A stretch of 64,000 nucleotides of DNA from Diphasiastrum complanatum (GCA_029204225.1 CM055110.1:35039947-35103946); one strand, 5' to 3'; counted from the first letter of the stretch, positions 45,226-58,410 are shown. Notes: generated from the letters alone by a model not told the origin. Numbers and translations are program-made.

Positions 45226-45484
45226 CCAAGAAACCACACCTTCTCCAATGAAAGTTGCAAAGTCACTTCTTGACTTTCTATCCTTCTTGTCTCCTGCAAA
45301 ATCTAAATTACTAAAAGCATGCAAATTAATGGATTCACTTCCTTTAAAGGATCCCAAAATATAGTGTGCCTGAGATGTATCTCAATATTCTTTTGGCACA
45401 TTTCCAATGGATAACTAATGGATCTTGCATATTTTGACTAAGCTTGCAAACACTATAGCAAAGATCAGGTCTTGTTATAGTTAT
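45226..45484. other. Spacer between gypsy gag and antisense copia
   Basis: A continuing gag-like frame (DSQETTPSPMKVAKS) is readable for about 100 bases after a T run, then no recognisable sequence. Confidence 0.4.
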
Positions 45485-47690
45485 TCACATTAAGGAGCCA
45501 ATAAGTTGCCTATAAAGAGTGATGTCCTTGAAGGATCTTTCATCCTCTTTATTGGTCACTTTTACATCATGCTCCATAGGAGTCTCTACATGCTTGCATC
45601 CATGCATGTTAAGTCTATTAAGTAATGAAATGACATACTTAGATTGACAAATGAAGACATAATCTAAAGATCTAAGTACTTCCATACCCAAAATGAAGTG
45701 CAAAAGCCCGAGATCTACTATCTTGAACTCTTTGGATAGATCTAGCTTAGTTTTCTCAACACCTTCTAAATCATTTCCACTAAGTATGATATCATCAACA
45801 TAAAGTAATAAAAGTACAATGCCTTTTGTACTAAATCTTATGTCCAAAGTGAGATCATACTCACTAGGAGTAAATCCAATAGAGATAAGAAAAGTATTGA
45901 GCCTTGTGTTCCAAGTTCTAGAAGCTTGTTTCAAACCATACAAGCTCCTCCTGAGATGACACACCTTGTCTTCCATACCTTGCTTGATGAAGCCCCTGGG
46001 CTGCTCCATGAATATATCCTCTTCCAAATGACCAATTATCACTTCTAAAGAACTTAATCTTGTGATTATGATGCTTTTCAACAAAAGTCTTGAACTTTAC
46101 AAAATTCATCCATATCTTGAGTAGTCATCTATAAATGTAACAAACATTGTAGCTCCACCATTGCTCTTTGTGCTAGCAAAATGCACATCCGAGTAGATCA
46201 ACTCGAGAGGATGACTTGTCTTTGTAATTGAACTTGAAAAAGGTAACTCGTGTGCCTTAGCCAAGGCACAAACTTCACATACCCTTTTCTCCTTTGCCAA
46301 AGATCTTGGAAAGCCGAGAGCAAGCTCCTCCTTGCACATAGCCTCCATGGACTTGGTGTTGATGTGACCAAGCCTCTTGTGCCACAAGTCAAATGTGGTC
46401 ATCTTGGTCTCCTTGGCTACCATCACAACTTGGTTAGGATTTACAAAAGCATCAAGCTTAAATAACCTCCCAAATCTTGTTCCCCTTGCTATGATCATCC
46501 CACTTTTCTTGATGTTGCATACATTAGTAGAGAACTCCACAATGAAACCATGATCTAAAAGTTGGCCAACACTAAGCAAATTCTCAGTGATGCTAGGAAT
46601 GAGAAGAACACCTTCTATCTTAGTCTTCTTGGAGGATCCTAAGCATAAAAGAATGGATCTCACACCTTCAACTTTACATTCATGATCATTTGCTGTAAAA
46701 ATGGACTTTATAGGTCCTACATAAGGTGTGAGTTGAGAAAAATACTCCCTTTTACCCGACATGTGGGAGCTAGCCCCACTATCTATCCACTAAGGATATT
46801 TACCTTTGACATTTGATGATGAAAAGGTTGACATCATGAGTGAGTCCTCATGATAGCTCTCTTTCTCCTTTTGTCTAATGTTGGCTTGGCTTTGATCTTG
46901 CTTTCTCTTGAAGCATTCTGAGGCATAATGCCCCATCTTGCTACGATAGTAGCACTTTATCTTAGATTTGTCCTTATTAGGCTTGACTTGTGATGATGAG
47001 GATGTGGATCCTCCTTGATCTTCATCCTTTGCTTGCTCCCTTTTGAATGCTCCTCTGTTGGTCTATGCTTTGCCTTTGCTCTTAAAAAATAAGGCTTTGT
47101 CATCACCATCATTGATGGAGAGCCTCTCCATCCTTGATTTGATATGAGCCTTCCTATTCTCCTCGGCCATCAACACACTTTGAAGGTCTTCAATTGTAGG
47201 CAAGTTTCCCATGATGGCATAGCTTTGGACAAGGTTAGTGAAATCACTACATAAGCCATTCAAAACTATTTGCACAAGCTCACTCTCTTTTATAGGTTTA
47301 TCAACATAAGTAAGCTCTTTGTTCAAATCTTTTACTCTCAAAACAAATTGATGTCCACTCTCACTCCTCCCTTGGAAGCATTGTTCTTGAGGGAAAGTAA
47401 CCTTGAGGTATTCTTGGACTCATGGATCTTTTGAAGAGTCTCCCAAGCCTCTTGGGCTGAGGTACATGCTCCTACTTCTTTGAGCAAATCATTTGCAACA
47501 TTCATCTCAATACAATGAAGTGCAATCTTGCACCTTCTCTTGTATTTAGTTGCTTCTTGTGGATGGATTGGCTCATCTTCCTCTTTATTCACAATATCTA
47601 TCAAATCTTGCATGATAACAATGGATTCCATTCTTAACTTCCAAATTGAATAATTTGAAGAGTTCAATCTATCACTAGAATCCAAAAGAT
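45485..47690 (-). mobile_element. Internally deleted antisense Ty1/copia element
   Basis: Minus-strand order: gag (MDSSDRLNSSNYSIWKLRME at 47685; VKDLNKELTYVDKPIKESEL), zinc knuckle region (KCYYRSKMGHYASECFKRK; second Cys kept, spacing CX2-R variant), protease WIDSGASSHM, pre-integrase LWHKRLGHINTKSMEAM, integrase VTFIDDYSRYG. A deletion then joins EKHHNHKIKFFRSDN directly to RT sequence EEDIFMEQPRGFI, RRSLYGLKQASRTWN and LLYVDDIILSGN, ending QLIGSLM. Most of the integrase core, RNase H and both LTRs are missing. The gag start lies at the 47.69 kb end. Confidence 0.88.
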
Positions 47691-48600
47691 AGTATGGATG
47701 CCATCTTCAATGATAGGGAGATAGATTCAAAGAAACTAGATAGATTGTACAAGATATGATCACTACTAGCTATCCCACTCTCTTTGGGACCTGAGATAAA
47801 TCACTCTCTAATTTCTCAACAAGATATAAGGTGATCTTGAGCTTGATCTATCTTCTAAATTCAAACTAGATCCAAATTTACTATAGATTTGATCAAAACT
47901 AGTCTCCTCCTTGATCTCGACTTCACAAGAAGAGTGAATCCAACTATACTGAACCAAAAGCACCAAAATCATATTGAATAGAAACACAATTTTCACTAGT
48001 TTTGCATTTCTAGATGAAAAAAATCATCAAAACACTTGATCTGAACCTAGAAGGTGTATTTTAGAGTTATGATCAAAATCTCAGGTGTTAAATCAGTGAA
48101 GCATAAAAGACAGCAATAGATTAAAGCCCTACAAGCAATAGACAAGACAATAGGTTCTCCCACGAAGAGCCCAAGCAATACCAATCAATAATCTGAAAAA
48201 TGAGTGTATAAATGCCCCTATAAATACCCTACCAATGAACCCTAAAATAGGAATTCAAAAGTAAAGGGAGGCAAAATGTGGAGGGAAAATAGTGCGCCCT
48301 CCTACGGGCCCCCACTCCACATATAACCATATAATAAGGGCCCAAGGCCGGTCAATGTCATAAAAAAGGACCCAGTGCGGGTCATAAGCATATAAAAAGG
48401 CTCTGGGGCCTATACATGACTAATGTAAAATGCGTAACCAGAAATATACATAACCAACAGTAAATGTAAAGAGGCCTGCAGAATATATGCAGAGTAGCCC
48501 AGTAGGCCTATATCATGTAGTCCATAACTCTCCCTAGCTATAAAGAACATTGCCCCCAATGTAGGCAAAATAAGATAAGAACCAGTGCCAGAGAAAAATA
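47691..48600 (-). other. Leader-like sequence upstream of the antisense copia
   Basis: No coding domain. The segment from about 48020 to 48260 resembles untranslated retrotransposon leader by position, but no primer-binding site or TG...CA LTR could be set. Confidence 0.35.
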
Positions 48601-48689
48601 CTGCATCAAGATATCCCATCTGAGAAAGGAACATCAAGAGAAGCCGGAGCATCCCGAGAAGCAATGGTAGCTGCAAGTGAGCGAGCCTG

Positions 48690-49004
48690 ATCAGCCGAGA
48701 TAGGGGTATGATAAAAAACATCAATGGGCTCCCAAGTAGCCTCCTCAATAGGACGACCATCCCACTAGACCAAAAACTAAACTTGCCGATGGCGACGACT
48801 ATGCAATAAGTGCACCTGTAAAATAGCAGCTGGCAGGAATGAAAAAAGCTCTAGATCTGTAGGAAATGAGGAATCTCGAGGAGTATCATCCTCAATAGTA
48901 GCACGTAATAAACTGACATGAAAGATATCACAAGCTTGAGTAGCAGCATGTAACTTAAGACGATATGCACAGGCCTCTTTACATTTATTGTTGGTTATGT
49001 ACAT
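48690..49004 (-). pseudogene. Gypsy (chromovirus) chromodomain fragment
   Basis: Minus-strand reading gives CDIFHVSLLRAT, then PAAILQVHLLHSRRHRQVKF, LV, a TAG stop, WDGRPIEEATWEPIDVFYHT. The pattern ILxxR-x-VKFLV-WxG-EATWE is the chromodomain at the C terminus of chromovirus integrases. The stop inside it and the lack of an integrase core show a dead fragment. Confidence 0.7.
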
Positions 49005-49199
49005 TTTTAGTTGATATCCTAAGATTTCTCTAGCCTATCCAAACACATTTTTGTCTCATTTCAAAGATGCTATCACAATGTAATATGAGGAATGAACTTA
49101 TTGGAAAGCATCCGATGTGATTTGGCACGTGTGACATCTATTTACATGGCCATCTTGCCAATTACAATGCATGTGACCAAAATTGGTCAAGCTAGAATT

Positions 49200-51420
49200 G
49201 TGAAATTTCAATAGAACTTGTGCTTCAAGCGCAATGGCGAGGGTCACTTTGCACAAGATTGTGTAAAAAAAAACCAGGTTCTACCTCAGGTAATCTATCG
49301 CGAAGTAATGAGATGGATGTCTTTTTTCTTAGTTCTTTGGTCTTTGAACCTAATTGCATTAAAAGTAAAGAAATTAAACAAGGTAACCATTAAGAATAGA
49401 TATCCACTGCCGCGGATGGATGACCTAATAGGTTATCTTGGTGGTGCTAGGTACTTTACCAAGATAGATCTAAAGTCGGGATTCCATCATATACGCATTA
49501 GGGCAGAAGATATATCAAAAACGGTTTTTCGAACTTGCTTTGGACACTATGAATTTTTGGTGTTGCCTTTTGGTCTAACCAATGCACCGACAACTTTCCA
49601 GTAGATGATGAACGATTTGTTCAGGCCATATTTGGGAAGATTCGTAGTGGTATTCTTAGCTGATATCCTAGTATTCAGTAAGACTTTGGCGGAACATAAA
49701 GGCTCATCTTAGGATTGTCTGGGACATCCTAAGAAGGGTAAAGCTCTTTGCCAAAGAGTCTATGTGTGACTTTTTTTGTGATGGAATTGTCTTACTTGGG
49801 ACATAAGATTTCCGAACGAGGAGTGGAGATTGAGGCCGATCATATCCAGAGGGTTATTGATTGGCCTATTCTCACCACAGTTCGGGAAATCAAATCTTTC
49901 TTGGAGTTTGTAGGATTTTTCCATCGACATATTCCTCAATTTGCTCGATTGGCATATCCTTTTACCCAAGCCTTGAAAGACTATAAGAAGCCAAGTCGGA
50001 GGGCTAAGACTCCACTAGTGGTGTGGATAGAGGATATGAATAATTGTTTTGAGATGGTTAAGAAAAGTGTCACTTCGGCACTAATACTAGTCATTGGCGA
50101 TCCTAATCAGGCTTTTGTGGTTAGGACCGATGCTAGTGATTATGCTATTGGAGCTGTTTTGATGCAGGATGAACATCTTGTGGGTTATGAAAGCAAGAAA
50201 CTCAATCTCGCTCAGTCTAGGTACTGTACCTATGAGAAGGAATAGTTTGCAGTTGTTCATTCCTTGAAAATTTGACGACATTATTTGTATGGAGCCAGAT
50301 TTGGAGTTTTGATGGATCATCAGACTCTTTGATATTTCTGTGATGCTACAGATTTAAAGGGGATGCAAGCTAGTTGGGCTGAGCTGATGCAAATCTTTGA
50401 CTTTTTGATACATTATTGTAAAGGAAGTCAAAATCTTCTAGCAGATACTTTGAGTCGTTTACCGGTTATTAATCAGTTATGCTTTACTGTTGGGGTTGTT
50501 TGAGTCTCTCCAAGGACTTTATGAGTCCGATCCTTTTTTCGGAAAGTATTGGCAACAAGTACTTTCTGGGGTCGATTCAGGTATGCAAGGTTCCTCGAAT
50601 CGGGGAAAGACTGAAATGGATTTTGCTTTACGAAATAGGATTTTGTTTCGCAAAGGAAAGATGTGTGTACCGGAAAATGACACAGTAAGGGCCCAAATCT
50701 TGCATGAGTGTCATGATAGTCCATACGCAGGACATCCGGGTATACAAAGAACACTTGATTTAGTTCGAAGACAATTTTGGTGGCCTAAGATGAAAAGTCA
50801 GGTAGAGGCCTATGTACTTAAATGTACTAAGTGCCAGTTAAAAAAGCACAGAGGCTAAAAGCTAGTGGCCTATTACATCCTTTAGATATTCTTATCGGAA
50901 AGTGAAAAAATATATCTATGGATTTTGTGGTCGGGCTTCCACGTACAGGGAAGGGCCACGATTCGGTTTGGGTCATTGTTGACAGACTTACGAAGTTTGC
51001 TCAATTTATCCCAACGAAAACTACTGTTAAAGTTTCAGAACTAGCTCAACTGTTTGTTGAGAAGCTTTTTTGAATATACAGGCTGCCTTGCGATATTGTC
51101 AGTGACTGCAACCCAAAATTCACTGGAAATTTTTGGTAAGCAGTATTTGAAAAGTTGGAAACAACTTTAAGTATTGGGCCATCGGCAGTTTGATTGGGAA
51201 CAGTACCTTCCATTGGTGGAATTTGCATATAACAGTGCAAAACATTCAGCGACCGGATTAAGCCCTTTCATGCTTATGTATGGTTTTTAACCTCGTTCAC
51301 CAATTAGTGTTGGCATGAAAAACCTACGGGTGCAAGCCACAGCTAATTTCCTTGCGGATATGCAAGGAATGTTACAGTTGGTTAAAGATAGCATAAGTAG
51401 TGCCTAAGATAGGACAAGGC
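49200..51420 (+). pseudogene. Ty3/gypsy pol remnant (RT, RNase H, integrase)
   Basis: A knuckle-like [14 protein letters not shown] is fused close to [43 protein letters not shown]-type sequence and an active site reading [10 protein letters not shown], where the first catalytic Asp of the family's DD pair is Ala. RNase H follows (FVVRTDASDYAIGAVLMQ), then the integrase HHCC region (HDSPYAGHPGIQRT and CTKCQLKK) and core (MDFVVGLPRTGKGHDSVWVI), ending [18 protein letters not shown]. Many stops; protease absent. Confidence 0.9.
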
Positions 51421-52720
51421 CCTATGCTTATCTATTTTGGTTGTTGTGCTAACAACGATCAGATCACAAATCCTATGCCCAAAAAGGTTCACAATAGCAT
51501 TGCGCTCTGCGTTATGATCCTACTATGTTGATTACAGATAAAGACAATATATCTACTTCTTCAATTGCTCTCACTCTCTCTTGTGATCTCCAACTATAGG
51601 GAGTTAGATAGTATGATATAATGGAGTTCACTATGAGCTCTGTCAAAAATGACAGAAGAAGCCTTCAGAATTTTGCAAGAAATTTAGCCTCTTTGCCTGC
51701 CTCGAAGAAAAATTTGACCGATAAAATTCATTTTTAAACCAGGACTTATATGAATTCACTAAATGTAATAGGCTTAGACAAGTATTGCATTTAATTAGAG
51801 TGTTGCTTATTGCTTTAAGGTAACTGCTTACCTTAATAAAAAGCCAGTCTACATAGGTTAATGCAAAAAACAACAAAGCAAATTTCCATAGAAAATTTAC
51901 CTGCTTGCATAACACACTATCGGCAAATTGCGTAAAACAGTAAAGAGCAACATAAACATGCAAATATCCCTCCCCCCATTACTGAATTCTCAACTGCATT
52001 TGAAAAGACGAAGCCCAATATTTTTGCAACATTTATCATTAGCACATGGGCTAATTGCATGCAAGACATGACAATAGGTTGCGGCCAAATAGCTAGAAAG
52101 CAAGCATAATTATCTTCTTCCACAAATATAGGACACCCAATTTATATCAAGAGATAAGAGGAGAGAGTAGTGATTTGCTTCTTAGGCAAGTAGTAGTATA
52201 TATAAGCAATGTTTGACATATATTTATATATATATATATATCTATTTGTGAAATTAGAATATTTCAAATTTCACAAATTTATATAGAAAAATCAGTGATG
52301 TCATAAGGTAAGGCTTAGAAATATTATAAGAGCAAATCAAATAGTCAAAGGATCTAAGTCAAAACAACAATATAGAATTCAATAAACAAAAAATCTTAGC
52401 CAAACAACGTTGCTTATGTCTCATCAATACCCAAGCATAAGTTGCTAACTGGGTTTTGAAAGAATCCGGATTTAGGTAAATCAATTACCATCATCCAAAT
52501 CAAAACTTGCACAAGAAGCAAGAGGGCGTGGAACCAATAGAGGAAGGTGCATTATAAAATACTTCTTCTTTTTTGCAATGACCAAGTGTGGTAGGGTATT
52601 TAAAAAATAATCTTCTGCTATTCACATGTCTTGTAGATTGACAATTATGTTGTGACATCCAAGGTGGTGTCCAAGTAGAAAGGATTTGGCTTAGAAATGT
52701 CGCATAGTAGTTTGGTAACA
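51421..52720. other. Unassigned AT-rich region
   Basis: No feature recognised apart from a short (TA)n run at about 52225-52241. Confidence 0.5.
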
Positions 52721-52725
52721 TCCCA

Positions 52726-52738
52726 TGTGTGTGTGTGT

Positions 52739-52791
<53 letters not shown>
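52726..52791. repeat. (GT)n/(GA)n compound microsatellite
   Basis: A short GTGTGTGTGTG run followed by about 25 GA units. Confidence 0.9.
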
Positions 52792-52795
<4 letters not shown>

Positions 52796-53051
52796 ACATG
52801 CCTAGAAAAAATAAATTCTTTATGGAAAATTCACTACATTGCCAAGTTTTAGATTTTCACCTTACTTTGGATAGTGCCAATTTAACACATGTGTATTGAT
52901 CATTTGGTTTTCCTTCAAGTGTTATCTTCATGTCATCTTTATCTTTGAGGACATTATTATTTTTAAAATATTACAAACCTATTTAGTATTGTGGAATGTT
53001 CTTTTTGGCGACCTTTGGACTTGGTAAAAGGCTTTAAAACTATGGCAAGGT

Positions 53052-53352
53052 CATTAGGCTAAGCCAGCCCAACGGGGTTGGCTCAGTTGGTTAGCTTGAC
53101 ATCCAAAGTTTCTTTGGTCTCAAGTTCGAGCCTCCCCTTGGAAACCAAGAAGCATTAGGCTAAGCCACCCAACGGGGTTGGCTCAACTGGTTAGCTTGGC
53201 ATCCAAAGTTTCTTTGGTCCCAGGTTCGAGCCTCCCCTTGGAAACCAAGAAGCATTAGGCTAAGCCATCCAAAGGGGTTTGCTCAATTGGTTAGCTTGAC
53301 ATCCACAGTTTCTTTGGTCTCAGGTTCGAGCCCCCCCTTGGAAACTAAGAAG
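53052..53352 (+). repeat. Three tandem copies of a tRNA-like SINE unit
   Basis: Three units of about 100 bp start at 53052, 53153 and 53253. Each has a tRNA A-box-like TTGGCTCAGTTGGTTAGC and, about 40 bases later, a B-box-like GGTTCGAGCC (AGTTCGAGCC in unit 1), the internal pol III promoter spacing of tRNA-derived SINEs. A partial fourth unit (CATTAAGCTAAGC) follows. No anticodon arm or acceptor stem folds properly, so these are not tRNA genes. Units differ by a few percent. Confidence 0.7.
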
Positions 53353-55440
53353 CATTAAGCTAAGCTATAATTGAACAATAGTCGTACATGGTGTAGAGCT
53401 CATATAAGACCTTTCCCAAGCACAAAACAATGAATATCAACCCCTTGTTATGGTTACAAAAAATTTATGAGCCACGTATCTTAACTCTTTATGGGTTGTA
53501 ATATGCTTTACAAATTATATATGAACATTATGATTTAATATACAAGACACATATATTATTTAAAACACTTGTATATGCTTTACATAATACTCACAGTACA
53601 AAGCATATATATTGTGTTGAAGTTGGTCAACAAAATTCATGCAAAAGTCAACATTAAACTCAAACCTTAAATAGAACAGTATGTGCGCACCAAAAGCTTT
53701 GCCACATTGCTAAAGACTTTATTGGAAGAACTTGATCCTTTAGATGCACTTCTATATGCAAATCATAAACAATCATGTCCCTCTCTTTTTCTTGCAGTAT
53801 TTAGATGCCCCTTCATATGCAAGACATAAATAGCAAAAGTCTCTTCCATCTCTTTCTATTGTATCCATCCCTAGGCTCTCAACTTGCTTGACGCACCAAC
53901 ATCATCACCGACAACCATAGTTAAAAAAATATTAATAATTATATATTTGCATTTGCAAAATCATGTCATGTATGTGTTTAGCTATCGTGATAATTATCTA
54001 AAAGATGAGATGTCACTCCTAGGGGAGTTTGACCATTAAAATAAATTTTTTTATTTATTCTTTAATGCAATCATTGTTTTGTTACTTTTGATTTTTTTAA
54101 ATTCTCAACTATTTAAGTGCCCTATGTAAGTCAAAATTTTTTGCAATATATAAATCATTTTGTTTATTGTTGTCATATTTTACTCATGCACACTTTGAAT
54201 CAAAGTTAAATCGTTGAGGTAAGAAAATAAAATACAAGCCTTTATGCCATAGGATTTGAAAATACCTAATTACCATGCATCCAATCCTAAATAATCTTAT
54301 TTTTTGATCAAAAAATGTGGCAATGCCTTTGTGGTATACCACAACGTTCTTGTTTACTCACAAGATGCACTTTTGATCTTGACGACCTTTCAAAAAATGA
54401 AAATTCGCAAATACTACATGGAGTACGTGAAATAAGATGATTGCACTGAGGTGACATTTGTTTTGCAAGATTTAAGTCTTTGCTCAAATGTATAGCAAAT
54501 GGTTGTGAACAATTTCTTACTTCTCATGTAATGGTAAGTGGGCGCTTGTTTTTTGTATTTTAGAGCCACCTTCAAGAACAAAATTTTCATAAACACCTAG
54601 CACTCCATGAGGAGTAAAGAATTGTTTGCAATCATTTGTTGTAAATTTGAAAAGAGACTGAAATCTTATAAAAAAATATGTCGCCTCAACAACTTAAGAT
54701 GTAGTCATCTAATTTAGTGTATTTCACATAGTGTTTGAAGGTTGTCAAGATGGAAATTGTATCTTATGAGTAAACAAGTAACATGGCCTATATTTTATGA
54801 GTTTTTAAGTAGATGTCATCTTTCAAAGGGTTCATTTGTAAAGCATATTACAATCCATAAAGAGTCAAAATATGTGGCCCATAATTTTTTCTTAGCCACA
54901 ACGAGGGGTTGACATTGCCACTCTTTTACGTTTGGAAAAACTCTTATAAGGACATCTACACCTCGTTCACCTGCTCTTCAATTATGGCTCACCTAATGGT
55001 CTTTGCCATAATTTTGAAGCCTTTTAACAAGTGCAAAGGTCATTAAAAAGACCATTCTACAACACTAAATACATATTGTCCTCGAATGTAAGTGAAGATA
55101 ACACTTGAAAGACAACTGAATGACTACACGTGTGTCAAATTAGTGCTATGAAAAGTAGGGTGAAAGATTAAATGTTGGCAGTGTAGTAAATTTGCCATTA
55201 AAAAAGGTTTTATAAAGGCATGTGGCAATCCTTTTAGACTTGTGTATGTCTCTCTCTCATATTGATGTTACCAATGCACGACATTTTCAAGCCAAATCTT
55301 TTCTACTTGGACACTACATCAAATGTCACAACACAAATGTAGATATACACGACATGTACATTTTGCTAGAATGTGCCCATGTTATGTGGCAAGTTGTCAT
55401 GGTTGTCCACACACATTCTATGATTTTAAAACAAGCATAA
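53353..55440. other. Unassigned AT-rich region
   Basis: Several near-repeated phrases about leader-like sequence occur (for example TTTGTAAAGCATATTACAA near 54834 and its inverse near 53501), suggesting a decayed inverted-repeat element spanning about 52.9-55.2 kb, but boundaries are not clear. Confidence 0.35.
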
Positions 55441-55469
55441 AACAAAAGCACACACGCTTGTCATTGTGT

Positions 55470-56290
55470 CATGAGAAGGCCTGTCCCCTCGAGCGCTTTG
55501 CCTCGGGTACGTACGGGTGGTGGCCTTGTGCTTTTGCCGACCTCAGGCAGCCTCGCCCGAGGTGAAAAAAGGGCAATAAGCCCGGGCCTCCCACCCCCTC
55601 AAAATCACCTTTCCAACAAGACTCAAGGAAGATCAAGAGAGCAAAATGCAAAAAGGTGTAAAAAGGGCCTTTTTGGCCTCCCCCCAAAAGGTCCTCGCTC
55701 TCGTCATCCCGCGCCCTCGTATCCTCAAGCACGGCACAACTCAAAGCGCACCACCGTTGGATCTCGCCATAGACGCTCAGATTTTGGCGCGGATTGATTA
55801 TCAATTGGAAAGTCCAGGTGGCATTGATCCAAGTGATCGGGGCTTCAACTAGGTCGCGTCATTAGGCTCTTCGATGTCCTCTTTCCCTTCCCCACTCTCC
55901 CTCTCCCTTCCGTGTCTGCGTGCAAGGCCAGCGCCAGCACCATCGCCACAACAGAAATTGTCAAACCAGACGAGAGATTGCTTGCGCTGCCCGCTCTTCC
56001 GCCTGTGCAATCATCCTCGCACCTTCTCGTCGCCTGATCCAAGGACTAGCGAGAGCAGATCCGGCTTCATCATCCATCCTCAAGACCAGCGCAGGCGAAG
56101 CCAAGCGACAGAAACAGGTGCAGAAACAGTGCATTGAACGGTCTGGAGGTTTGCTGCACTCTCAAACCATTTCGTCAATCTTGTTGATGTTCCTGATGAG
56201 CTTCTTTGCATTGATGTCCTGGTTTCAATGATCATGGAATCAGCTTTGGCGGGGTGTGAGCTGCACGCTGGAAACGGCTCACTTGTCCAG
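55470..56290 (+). promoter_or_regulatory. GC/CpG-rich island, possible distal promoter or gene fragment
   Basis: About 800 bases much richer in GC and CpG than both sides, with a CT-rich stretch at 55870-55920 like a plant 5' leader. It could be the first non-coding exon of the kinase gene, given possible donors (AAACAG|GTGCAG near 56117; GTCCAG|GTTTTT near 56290) and an acceptor at 61319. One frame at about 56140-56290 reads like an exon (NHFVNLVDVPDELLCIDVLV), but I do not recognise it. Both ideas are inference. Confidence 0.3.
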
Positions 56291-56572
56291 GTTTTTGTCT
56301 GCCTTCCAGATCCCCATTCTTACACGCTCTTACGTCAATGTTGTTAGCGATGCGCAATAGGCCGTCGTTTATGATGAAAAATAGGCGAGTCATATTTTTC
56401 AAGTTGAGGAGTCGGGAGGTTTTTGTTTTAGGTTTTTGTCTGCTCTCCAAATCCCCATTCTGACACGCTCTTACGTCAATGTTGTTAGCGATGCGCAATA
56501 GGCCGTCGTTTATGAAGAAAAATAGGCGAGTCATATTTTGCCAGGTGAGGAGTCGGGAGGTTTTTGTTTTAA
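56291..56572. repeat. 141-bp tandem duplication
   Basis: Units 56291-56431 and 56432-56572 share CACGCTCTTACGTCAATGTT, AATAGGCCGTCGTTTATGA and GAGTCGGGAGGTTTTTGTTT. The unit is a multiple of three, so one minus-strand frame repeats 47 residues (RLFFxINDGLLRIANNIDVR) in both copies. Confidence 0.88.
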
Positions 56573-58410
56573 GATATGTTGGACATTTAGTGGGAGTTCG
56601 TGCTTTTGGAAGTTTCATTTACTCCAGATCTATTTAGGTTGCTAACCCGTTACGTTCTCAACCCGAAACTCCGACGTACAAACTTCAAGTCGGTGTCAAA
56701 ATATACAACATTCACACACCTATCAAACTACGTATCCAAAACGATTTCGGAAGCAGGGATAACTTGACAGATACTTCCTAGTATTTGTTGCCTTCCCCAC
56801 AGTAAAAATCGTCTGAAGATTTCGACTATCTATAGTAATCTTTTCTAGTCACAGAATCAGATGTTCAGTTACGAGATCACTTGTAAAAGGCACATGTTGA
56901 GACTCAGGATAGGTTTTGTATTAGTTGACGTTTTTGAGAAAGATACAAAAAAAGATCAAGAATGTCCTCTCATGGCTTCCATTCATGATTGCTTTGAAAA
57001 TGTGAAGGAACTGTAGACCAGCTATTTAGTCTTCCGAGTATTATTGTGCTCCATCCTTTACAGGTTCATTAGTGAATATAAGAGGCCTTATCACTGGAGA
57101 TGAAGACGCATGATAAACTTTACATACAATTGGCTCAGCACTAAACAGCATTGCTTCTTCACATGATCTACACAACTGGTTCATGCGTGTAGTTTCTGCA
57201 TTTTCAAAATTGACTTCATGAAGAGATGATTCACTTTTTCAATCGAGTGGAAGCCTTTGACTATTGAGACTGCTACAAGTGATTTTGGTAGCTTTTGCAT
57301 TTGGTTGTTTATAGAACACAATGAAGATGATAGCTTCAGGCAGCCAAGAAATCTTTAGTTTCAAAGGGATCATGCAAGGGGAGCCTTTTTACACTTTTGA
57401 TTTCAACATACACTGTTCTTACATATCTTTGCTTTCGATGTTGAAAACTTTGCTGGTTTTCTTATGTACCTATTCTCAAAATTATGTCGCTGTTCAATAT
57501 CCTGGTCTTTTTTTTGTTTTGTTTCTTGGAAAGATGAATCACGAAAGCATATCATATCATGTTCATCAATTGACCTTAATGCATTCTAAAGTTGCACTTT
57601 GGAATGCTGATGACTAGAGTTTGCAGAGTTCATGCCATGTGTCTTTCATGTTGTGTACTGAAATAGTTTATAGTGCTCATTCAACGTTGTCTTTTTGGTG
57701 ACTTGCCTTTTAGCGAATACCATTTTTTGACAATTTTGTAACACTATTATAGACCTCGATGGCATGTTAACAAGTCGTATTCCTAGAAAATTCAATATCT
57801 TGCCAGCCTACCAAATTTAATATTCTTAAAAGGGCGAACAAGTGTGATTGGGAACATACAAGCAAGATGCTTCATTGAGGTGTATGAAAGTGCATATAAT
57901 CTCTCACATGAATGTGTCTACTCGACAAGGTTTTTGTCTAGCTATTCTAGTACTATGCCAGTGGAGTATTTCCAATGTTAGGTTTTATTTGTCTATGCTA
58001 GAGCTTTAGTTATTAAATTATTTATCGCTTTTAGGCTCTATAGAGAGTAGGATGTTGTAGCATTTGGTCCATGCAATGCATTATGAAGTTGATGCACTTT
58101 CCTATGTTATGTGAAGTATTATCGTAGACATAACATTTGAGATAATTGTAGTTTTACAATAGATGAAGTCAAATGAGCAAGGTGCACGATGGTTGTTCGG
58201 ACAATGACAACAATTAAAAACGTATGAGATGTACTTTGCACATATGTCTATGTTAAGAGGAAACATTGGAGCCACATCCTTGTCAATGAACAAGAAAAGA
58301 AGGAATTTGGCAAAAGGCAATGAAACAAGAGGATGACCTATAATGCAAAATGGAACAAGGGAAAAAGCCAACTGCTTGTATATGAATCTATAGAACAACT
58401 CTTTGTTGAA
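56573..58410. other. Unassigned region
   Basis: No recognisable domain or repeat. A 98-codon plus-strand frame at 57321-57617 has no known motif. Confidence 0.5.

Noticed and set aside
53065-53145. tRNA gene
   Set aside because: A- and B-box motifs are present, but I could not form an anticodon arm or acceptor stem, and the unit recurs in tandem; a SINE-like repeat fits better.
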